Shown here one piece after another: positions 55,747 through 64,000 of a stretch of DNA of 64,000 nt. Within the stretch, counting starts at the first letter, position 1, and every line of letters starts with the position of its first letter. The stretch spans positions 7,378,001 through 7,442,000 of the forward strand of contig CM074187.1 in the NCBI GenBank assembly GCA_037179385.1. Direction: 5' to 3'. The notes below the pieces were generated by a model, which made no database searches, was not told where the DNA came from, and saw only the letters and a program-made list of their open reading frames with translations. The translations under genes and the position numbers were made by a program. The DNA comes from Holothuria scabra (lineage: Eukaryota > Echinodermata > Holothuroidea > Aspidochirotida > Holothuriidae).

Positions 55747-56156
55747 AAAGGTACACACAGTCAAGAATAGTCCCGTATGGTCCCTGGAGGCCATCTTCCG
55801 CCATCATTTATTATCGATTTGTTAGTGTTTGGGGCGGTTCGGGAATAAAAGGGCTATTCGGGCTCAAATACGAGACTATACTGGATGCTTCGGGGCTATT
55901 CGGGAATAATCAAGTTCCCGAATAGCCCCGATTTGTCCCGAATAGTACCGAATGGTCCCGAAGAGTCTACATAAGGGACGGTTATTTTGGACATGTTCAA
56001 AAATTTTCGACCTTCCCGAATTTTAGTTTGCTTGCTCCCGAATACCCCCGAACTGTAACGAATCGTCCAGAACTGTCCCGAATCGTCCCGAACTGTCCTG
56101 TATGTATCATTCTGGACGAAATACGGGACTATTCTTGACTGTGTGAGAGTACCTTT
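55747..56156. mobile_element. Foldback element rich in TCCCGAA motifs
   Basis: Ends are inverted repeats: AAAGGTA then CACACAGTCAAGAATAGTCC on the left, and GGACTATTCTTGACTGTGTG then TACCTTT on the right, with a 4-base indel between the two blocks. The body repeats TCCCGAA(T/C) and its reverse TTCGGG many times in both orientations (for example ttcccgaatagccccg against cggggctattcggga). No target duplication evident. Non-coding. Confidence 0.7.
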
Positions 56157-59100
56157 AAGGGCTTGCTTTCAAAGTTACAAAAGTCAGTCTCGTTACAGTA
56201 TATGATAAACTATCAGGACTCGATGATCACGGACGCTAAATAAAGCACATTTGCTCAAAGTAGCAAATTTTGCCGCAACATAGGCCTATCAAATTTTTGG
56301 CCGAATTTTGGGATTTATTGACGAAATGGAAATTTTCTACAGATAACTAAAAAAAACGATTAATACTTTTTATAAACAACGGCTGCAGATTTATTTATAT
56401 GATAGTGGTGGATTCATGATTTCTCGTTACGATCAACTACATACCATAAGAAACAGCGACCTCATAACAAAAGTGAAGTAACCATATTAACAACGGTAAA
56501 TTGGTACAGTGTACACAGGCAATAGGTCTTGACGTATGCGACATCAGGTAGGGATACTTTAAAGCATGCCTTTAAATTGCCCTTTCAACAACTTTCAAAT
56601 ATAATATCCAAACAAGCTACAAGTCAGGAATTCGGAGGAAGGGACATGGGTACTACAAAAACGTTTACACCCCATGAGGTTATTCCGCTTTTTGGCGGGA
56701 CACTCACACCTGGTTGCTTCAAGCTCTGCACTTCTGGTAAAAAAGTGTCAAATGAATGAAAATCCCACGAAATGCTCAGAATATGTTCCTCTATAAACTA
56801 TCGAACATAAATAGAAGTCTGGAGTATTATTTTAATCCTTTCCCCTGGATTATTCGGGGAACACGGCCATAAATGGTTTTTATGTGCCGAACAACTTTTT
56901 GGCTTGTGTAGCACGTACTCAATTTCATGCATACTGCGTCAATTTTTGGAATCCATAATGTTGTACCGTATCAACATCTAATATGGGACCCAGGAGGAGT
57001 ACGCAAATGAGTCACATGACAAAAAGTATTGCGCATCTTATTTTTCCAAAACATGTTTTGTCCAAGTTGTCACTTTATAAGTGTCTTTTTTTTAAATTTC
57101 ATACATTTTGACCCCCCTTTAGGACCCTCTATCACAATTTGTATCCCGATTACTTACTTCCATGCACCCTTCTTTGTGAGCTACGGTACTCGTTTTGTAT
57201 TATTTTGAGAATATCCCAGAGCTTGCAACCCGGCTTAGGAAATCGCAACTCCCTTGCCAAAGACAGTTGAGTTCCCGTCGGCATATACCGGTCTGCCGGT
57301 ACACAAGCGTGTGTTGATTAGGCCTAGTCAAGCATAGGTGTGCCGTTACTCTAACAGTAAAATTGTTACATTCTGAGACATTTTTTTCAATCTTGCCTGT
57401 TCAGACTCATAATTTTCGAGAAAGTTAGCGACAAAACTCTTGGTTCAGTTTTTGCCAGGATTGCATCGCGCCAGGTGAGTGAAAGCTAGGGCAATTCTTC
57501 AAAGAAAAGGTAATTTTACACTCAGATAAGTGGGTTACAGCATGGTATATCACTATCAAGCTCGACGGGGCATCACAACCAAACATTTTAACTCCCAAAC
57601 GATCTATATTTTCAGAAAAAATCCCTTACATTTCTCTTATATTCTTTTAATGAAAAATCAACTTTCCGAGTTTTCTTCACCCGTTGTCTAATATTTTCGA
57701 CCGTCGAAAATATGATTAACCAGCACTCGTCGTTCGGTCCGAGAAATTTGGTGACAACGTCAACCTGATGATCCACTCCCAAACGATATACGTAAATTGT
57801 GAAAACTAAACAAATTGAAGGGTGCTTCAAGAAGTACGTTTAACTTTTCTGTGACATTCTCCAACTAAATGGACATGTCCGAACATTAAAGGGAGAGTTT
57901 AAGCAGAAATTTAATTCCTACATGTCAAAAAAGAACCAAATCTACATAGTGTGGTGAAAGTTCCATTCAAATCGGACATGTATTTCTCGAGATATCAGTG
58001 AATGGAGTCAGTGGATTTGTCAGTTTGTGTTCCAAAGTAAAATTGAGGGCAGCAGAGCTTATATCACTTTCTCACATTGACAAGGAATGTTTTGTTTCCT
58101 TTTGTTTTTTCAGACTGTTTGTATTGACCTTGAAGTAAATAGGAGTAGGGCCTCCTGTGAAACACGCAAAATTTGTGAAGTTTCCATGCCCCTTATGCAA
58201 TCACGTTTTAATAACATGGGATTGTTGAGAAGAAAATCGACTCCAAATGTAAAAAAAAAGAAAGAAAAGACTGCGCATTAATGTCAGGATATAATGCCAT
58301 ATGTGCTTGTTTCAAGTTCACTTTTTGTTGAAAATGTGAGACTTAACGTGCTCATATCTTGAGAACCACACATCCGATTTCAATTCAAATTTAATGAAAA
58401 TGCTTAGAATAAGCACCCCTCTAAGATATTACATCTTGTTGTGACCTTGAACTCTTCTTTTAACTTTCAATTTACATTTAACGATTCTTCTGTGTGCCGT
58501 CCTGTTACAATCGCTTTGCAAGTTCGCATACCGTTTATACGGGTAAGTCCATTTATTTGGTACAGGGAGCTCTTATTCGATTATGACAGCTGCATGTTTT
58601 AACTGTGTTATCTGAGTAAAACCGTTTACTTGAAGTACACACTAATTTCTTTTAGTTTTATCCTCTCACGTTTTGTCTGAGAGTTGGTAGGACCAGGGAG
58701 CTGTTGATAACAGCTCCCTGGAAGGACACTCGTCTAAGTTCCGCTTCCTCCAAACCACCGCAGTTCTCGGCGTCCGTTGGTAAACCGAGTTGCGGGATAA
58801 GGGGGCATGAGGAGCATCTTCCCCCATTCAGAACATTTGCTCGGTTGTCCCCCCCCCCCCCCAACATACACATATACACTCAGCTCCCAATGTGCAGTGG
58901 CCCGATGGGAGTTTTCTTGGCAAAGTGATTCACAAATAATCTTTCAAACAGGTTGAACCCATTCCCAAACATTCAAAGTAAAACTATGTAAGTCAGTAAG
59001 TCATATATTTTTTAATGTTCTGCCATTAAATCTTATCATTGCAGAGCAAGCTTGTGTAGTGGCTATTTCTACGCTACCTAGTGGCCCACTAGCCTGGCAC

Positions 59101-60750
59101 CAACATTTCTACATTGTGTACTCATCCTGACATCACGCATTGGCTTTTGATTCAGATGCTTGCATACACTATTCCTGAATTCAGAAGCGTACCTGCGGTA
59201 AACAGGTAATGCAAAGCAGCGGTACTCACCCAGTAACTAATGATTGTTTGTGAGTACATTTTATATAGGCTACTAGGACGAATAAGAAATTAGGCCTACG
59301 TGTGTAGCTTCACTTAAAGGACATTTGCACCAGGTACACTGTTACATCACATCACAGAACACTGCCGAACGTTATTTATTTCTAGGCCCAACATATTACT
59401 TGTTTTTGGCTTTTTAGTAATGTCTCTTTCCAAATTATCATCATTCATCAACTTACAGGATAGACTTTTTTCTAAAAGTCCCCTCGACTCTCTGGCGAAG
59501 AGCCAAGGTGCGAAAACCAAACATTTACATCCGGAGGAGTTCTGCTCCCTAAAGGAGCTAATCGTCCCAAATGGACAAGTACGCCCTCTAAAGGGCAAAC
59601 ATGTGGGTTCCTGCTCTAGACTGGCTGAATAGACTGAATAGACTTACAAGATTGACTGTTAGGCCTACATTAAAGTCAATTGAAATCGCTGCATTGGAAT
59701 TTGGAATTTGAATGATTGATTATAAACCAGAATATACACATATTCCGAGGCTTAATTTGATGAGATAGAACCTTTAATTAGAGCTTCGTCCCTTCAACCC
59801 CCACCGGGCCTTTACCTCTGGACCCCACTCGCATAGACGTCTTCGCGAGAAATTGTTTGCCCCAAAAGTTCCTTGTGCTCTCCATTTACAACCCCACTTT
59901 TAAAATCTACGCGCCGCCTCTCGATAGACCTTCACTGATACGTCGGGATGTGCCGCGGACGGAGCCATCGCTAGAAAGGGGTTGTTCCTATTTTCAGACA
60001 AATTCAGTCGTCACAACCGGTTTAAGAAGGATAACCTATGGACGTTTTTAGACATAGCAAAGTTTCTTTGTTTCTCTGTCCCTCTTTCTTGGCGGTATAT
60101 AAGCAGATTTTCCAAGTTATTTGAATTTCTCCTAATAAACGTAGCCTACCGTATACTTCATGAGAAATGTGCTTGTCTTCCAATTTGTGAAGTCACACTT
60201 TCAGGAGCATACTGACATCCGATGACAAAATAGAGGGCGGCAGGATACATTTATCTTGTCTTTAAAATAACGCTCTGCTGTCTCGTGATCTTTTCATTAA
60301 ACATGTCAATTTAAAAGTGAATCCTCTGAGGGTAAAGGAAGTTTTGACATCCTGATAGCTCTTCGGGGTTGAAAATAAGCCACATATCTACATGTGTAAT
60401 TGATTATTAATAGGCTAAAACCGTAATTGTTATGCTGCGTAGTCTGCGTTATGAGTCTCCCATTTTGACAGCCGGGCGTCCACTACAACAACCACTAAGG
60501 TATCATGCGCGCGTATCGATAACACACATTCTGCGCTTGTCATTAATTAAGAGATGCGATAAAAGCCGATGAAAAATCTGTAATGCCGTTAGTGCTTCAC
60601 AAATTGACATAAGGGGATAAGGAACCCTTCAGTGGGATCCCTCACATGGTCTCTAAAAGAGGTTATGGAAAAGCACACCTTCGCCTCGAAATACGGCACT
60701 TGTAGAGTTTTTATACGTGCACTTTCTGTGACTTCCCTTGTCTGTTGCAG
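56157..60750. other. Mostly unassigned
   Basis: About 4.6 kb without a supported gene. It includes a perfect 13-bp hairpin at 58693-58721 (listed separately) and a C run near 58850-58862. A 70-codon ATG frame at 59420-59632 has protein-like composition but no recognised motif or splice partner. Confidence 0.35.
58693..58721. repeat. 13-bp hairpin, CCAGGGAGCTGTT
   Basis: CCAGGGAGCTGTT (58693-58705), loop GAT, AACAGCTCCCTGG (58709-58721). The same AACAGCTCCCTGG occurs alone at about 62511-62523, and CAGGGAGCT at about 58563. Confidence 0.7.
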
Positions 60751-60800
60751 TTTCCTGGTCCTTGTCCCACGCCCAATGAAGTCACCGTATTTATCTCAAC
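60751..60800 (+). CDS. Candidate internal exon, unidentified gene
   Basis: TGTCTGTTGCAG at 60750 precedes 50 bases and a GTGAGT donor at 60801. The frame FPGPCPTPNEVTVFIS is open. Both splice signals are consensus-like, but the segment is short and the product is not recognised. Confidence 0.2.
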
Positions 60801-61096
60801 GTGAGTCTTAAGTTAAGGTATGCTTTCATTATTGGGCAAGTGAGAACATTTTCAACACGTTTGAACTGCGTGTTTTTTTTTTTTTTCGAGTAAGTCTTTC
60901 CAATGCATGATTGGTGTGTTGCGACATGTAGACATAGCAAAGCGAAAATCTTTGAAAATGGAACATCCTCGTCGTTACCAGAAATATTGCCACAAAAACA
61001 TTCAAGTAAAAGAATAAGTTCATCACAACAACAGAGCATCCGTATATTTAATGTTCTCTACATTTTACCCGTTCTACTTTGCAGGCAGTTTCTCCT

Positions 61097-61119
61097 CTCG
61101 TTAAACCTGGTTTAACGAG
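61097..61119. promoter_or_regulatory. Grainyhead/CP2-like palindrome
   Basis: CTCGTTAAACC-T-GGTTTAACGAG is a perfect 23-base palindrome centred on AAACCTGGTTT, which fits the AACCNGGTT half-site pairing of Grainyhead/CP2 factors. It lies ~230 bases upstream of the candidate start codon at 61349. Confidence 0.35.
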
Positions 61120-61348
61120 TTTCTTCCTCAATTTCACGAAAGTTTCAACTCACCTGGGGGTCAGCTATTATATGTTCTACGTGCAGCGACGCTGAGCAAT
61201 GAAAGTCTATAACGATTTTTGTATCTTTATACTGTCCAACCTATTTATATACACATACTGGGGTATATGCTACAGCATCGTCAAAATCTCCTCATCTTTT
61301 AGGACTCAGTTTTCTGTGAAACGTAACCTCGGTGGTTGACCTGTCAAC

Positions 61349-61400
61349 ATGGCGGCGGTTACATCAAAGCTATCCAGGTTGACACCCCGTGAAGTTCATG
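61349..61400 (+). CDS. Candidate first coding exon, unidentified gene
   Basis: GTCAACATGGCG is a strong start context (A at -3, G at +4). The frame reads MAAVTSKLSRLTPREVH before a GTATGC donor at 61401 (phase 1); without splicing it would stop shortly after. The Ala/Ser/Arg-rich start could be a mitochondrial targeting sequence. No partner exon is found in the window, and the protein is not recognised. Confidence 0.3.
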
Positions 61401-63091
61401 GTATGCTGCCGCGGATCATATGACGATAAATCGAAACAAACGAGATACGGTCAAAATGGAGACCCGAAATTTACCAACCTCATATCCGTAAAATTTGAAC
61501 TGAGGTGAGGTCTGTTGCAGGTAGATTTGGCCGGATTTAGGAACCTTTAGGCTACTGAATATGTTATGTTGGTGCAACCACAAAGACAACACCTATGCAT
61601 TTGTTTTTTAAAACAGCGTCATGCAGACACTTCCGAGAAGAAATGGAGTCTGGCGTCTCCCGTTTTTCTTCTTTTTTCTAATTCTTTCATTTGCTTTATT
61701 TTTTTATTTTTACTATCACCCGTATGTATGAACGATTCTCAGATACTTCATTCCATAAGTAAAAATGAACGGTTCCGTACACTGGATACTATTGAATGTA
61801 TGTAATATGTTGTCAGTAAATATACAGTTTGGATAGCGATTAGGTAATCGGTATACCATAAATACACCCCCCCCCCCCCAACATCCGCAGTCACTACCTC
61901 AAGGGCTTGTCTAATTTATACCTGCCTACCGTTCGTTCAGAAGAAAGTGCGACAGAGCAGATTCCTGTAGAACTAAGTTAGGACCAGAGGCGTAGCCAAG
62001 GGGAGGCTTTGGGAGGGTTTTGTGGATTAGAACCCCCCCCCCCCACGACCCAAACTTGCAATGCAAAAAACACCTAAAATAGCGATTTTTTTCTCTCTAT
62101 TCGTATACTTTTCCCTCATCGTGCCCCAACCTCCTCCTACCCCATGACACCAAAACCCTCCCCATGACACAGTCCTGCCTATGCGCCTGGGTGGGTCATT
62201 GATTCTGCTAAATTGTTATAAATAAGATGCATTTAAAAAGTTAAAAACAATGTAGTGCCAATGTCAATACAAACGTAATTTTTAGGGGCGTGTAGTTCTA
62301 AGCGAGAAAAAAATGATAGCGAAAAATCAACATTTTAGCTGTACTGGGGACTTTCAATTAAGGCCCACTTGACTGCTTGAAGTTGGAACATGCACATGGT
62401 AGTTCTCATGTTCTACTGCACCCCGCGAGGATAGGCAGAGGGGGGGGGGGGGGGGGCTCTACAGCAAATGTGCACTCGCTTGGTCGAATCGGGAGAGATA
62501 ACTTGGAGTAACAGCTCCCTGGTCGAATTATGAACAGTAACAGTGGTGGAACAAAGGTATTTCCATGGTATAAGTTCATAAAGTCGGGATCAATTAAAGG
62601 TGTTTATATGTCGTTATGTGGCATTAGACCAGGGCCTCACTTTAGTTTGGGTGACGCTTAGGCCGATAGCGTCTAAATACACTTTTAGACAAAATTGATG
62701 ATGGTCGTTTGGATTGGATGAAACTTTGCTTCCAATTTTTTTCTCGCTGTCATTACGCAGTTGCGCGAGTATAGAAAAAGTAGAGAAATTAAATTATACG
62801 CTTTGGGAGCTACCCATAGATGATGAAAGAGAAATTTAACACATGTTCCATGGCTGGGTTGGGGAGGAATCTAAATGAGGGAGTCCTCTTAGTTTTGGGA
62901 AAAGTTTTCTTTTAAATATTAAAGACCCTATATGTGTTCACATTTGTGATATTATTATTCAGAGAGAAGATTATTTCTCGAAAATTGGGCTAAGGAAGGT
63001 ATATTCTTTGGAAAGTAATATTTTTTAAAGCTACTGGGGATGTTCCTTTTGTGGAATAGTATCACTAATAACAGTGTGAAACAAAGACATG
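61401..63091. other. Mostly unassigned; oligo-C/G tracts
   Basis: C runs near 61867-61879 and 62033-62044 and a G run near 62440-62457. A possible CAGAGGCGTAGCCAAGG-ended unit begins near 61986, with a weak inverse near 62192 and no target duplication. No gene recognised. Confidence 0.35.
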
Positions 63092-63243
63092 GGGTAGATG
63101 CGCACTGCTTAACAAGGTGTTTCTTGATTGGTTGTTGTCATTGTATTGTATCGATTGTATTCTTTGTATAAGGGATAAGGTTAGGGATTAGGACTATTGT
63201 TAGCCAGTTAGGAAATTTCTTGTTCAACAGTGTCCATCGCCCC
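63092..63243 (+). mobile_element. 152-bp hAT-like MITE, copy 2
   Basis: Inverted ends GGGTAGATGCGCACTGCTTA and its diverged inverse (...CAACAGTGTCCATCGCCCC). AAGACATG flanks both sides exactly (63084-63091 and 63244-63251), an 8-bp target duplication. The body matches 54805-54954 in the opposite orientation. Confidence 0.8.
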
Positions 63244-63444
63244 AAGACATGAAATGCGTGTAGTCACCTAATTCCTCTAACTAAGGTTACTTACCAAGGA
63301 TGGGTCGTTCATATCGTAAGGTTTACAGACCAATTGCAGTCCTTGGGTCATGCTACAAGCGACGTTTCAATTTCAATTCGCCTTACCTGGATAAAATTTT
63401 AAGTGAAACAGTATATACCCATTTGGATCTAATCAGGGTTTTTC

Positions 63445-63565
63445 CCTGGGTCGGTCATACCAAAACAATTTAGAAGTGGGACCTACTACCGTTATGGGTG
63501 ATGTTCCCACATAAGCAATGAAGTATGGAAAACAATCCGGTACCCCAACCGGGGGCGTAAAACCA
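63445..63565 (+). mobile_element. tRNA-derived SINE, decayed fragment
   Basis: 'ggtcataccaaa', 'gggacctactaccgttatgg' and 'cataagcaatgaagtatgga' match the body of the SINE family. The head and tail are missing. Confidence 0.5.
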
Positions 63566-64000
63566 ATCTTTTCCAATTAAGGGTGGAAAGTGTTCAGAGG
63601 GTGTGGTGAGCAGTAACAGCACCATCTAAGCGGAGCGCCAGCTAGCCTGCGTAGCGCCTCTGTTTCGGCGATCCCCTTTAGTCTGCTGCCGCGTTGATTT
63701 TTTCGTAGCGATGAGCTGGACGAAAAAAGTTCGTCTGCCCCGCGGGCTAAGTGCCAGCTTGAGTTGGCGAGTAGCGTAAAGAGGAAATGTTTGCTGCAGC
63801 AGGCTATTACATTGCAATGGCACTTCCAAACTCTGTGGCCTTTTGAGTTTCAGCTAAGTCTTTTTCGTTAAAAAAACGGAAATTTACACTTCCACGTACC
63901 GTGGCACTAAGTGACTATTGTAGAAGAGTGTTAAAGTGGTTAGATGATCATTTCAAAGAGATTTAAGCAATTTATAAATATAAACAAATTATCGCTATTA
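63566..64000. other. No gene; possible module remnant
   Basis: 'taagcggagcgccagctagc' near 63628 matches the start of the dispersed ~110-bp module, and 'ggcacttccaaactc' near 63820 resembles its end, with about 170 unrelated bases between. No gene recognised. Confidence 0.35.

Noticed and set aside
59420..59632. 70-codon ATG frame with protein-like composition
   Set aside because: No recognised domain, no splice partner and an equally long frame on the other strand; kept only as a note.
63160..63200. Telomere-like TTAGGG text
   Set aside because: Only isolated 'gttaggg/ttaggga' bits inside the 152-bp MITE; no tandem array.

Overview
This window is invertebrate nuclear DNA, most likely from a deuterostome such as an echinoderm or hemichordate. 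It has spliceosomal introns and a tRNA-headed SINE family. It also carries degraded LINEs, many short inverted-repeat DNA transposons and a DIRS-type tyrosine-recombinase retrotransposon. No operons, Shine-Dalgarno sites or other bacterial features are present. The species call is an inference from repeat style and from the HYPK sequence.

One host gene is recognised with confidence: HYPK, the NatA acetyltransferase partner, on the + strand. It has four coding exons (16198-16341, 32395-32450, 32800-32851, 34200-34295), giving 115 residues and a stop. Intron 1 is about 16 kb and is filled with transposons. Weaker candidate exons of unidentified genes lie at 156-275, 60751-60800 and 61349-61400.

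Layout. 1-16 kb holds hAT-like inverted-repeat elements (one at 7884-9508 with a perfect 8-bp target duplication), a decayed LINE (2400-3632), a 1.35 kb element with CACTGTTAAA ends (10555-11905) and a TTAA MITE. 16.2-34.3 kb is HYPK; its intron 1 carries an element nested in a 'gagtc' array, LINE and SINE copies, a Helentron/HINE-like element with a nuclear-receptor-like tandem array (24768-26316), a hAT-type MITE and a DNA element encoding a MADF-like protein on the - strand. 35-39 kb holds LINE and SINE fragments and a long-inverted-repeat element. A second HINE-like element (38397-45043) is split by a 4138-bp DIRS element (39266-43403). 45-49 kb holds a LINE 3' end, a second TTAA MITE, and a second long-inverted-repeat element split by another HINE-like element. 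49-64 kb holds hAT- and mariner-like MITEs, a 252-bp tandem array in an element with a perfect 8-bp target duplication, and a 'tcccgaa'-rich foldback.

The most interesting system is the DIRS element. Its split termini and internal complementary region are perfectly preserved and show the circle junction directly. Its gag/RT overlap opens beside a canonical T TTT TTA slippery heptamer. Its recombinase frame has no usable ATG but is joined in phase by a consensus GT-AG intron that removes exactly RT/RNase H. I infer that two recoding layers, frameshifting and splicing, produce three proteins from one transcript. This copy has lost most of gag and carries a 1-base frameshift in the recombinase, so it is probably not autonomous.
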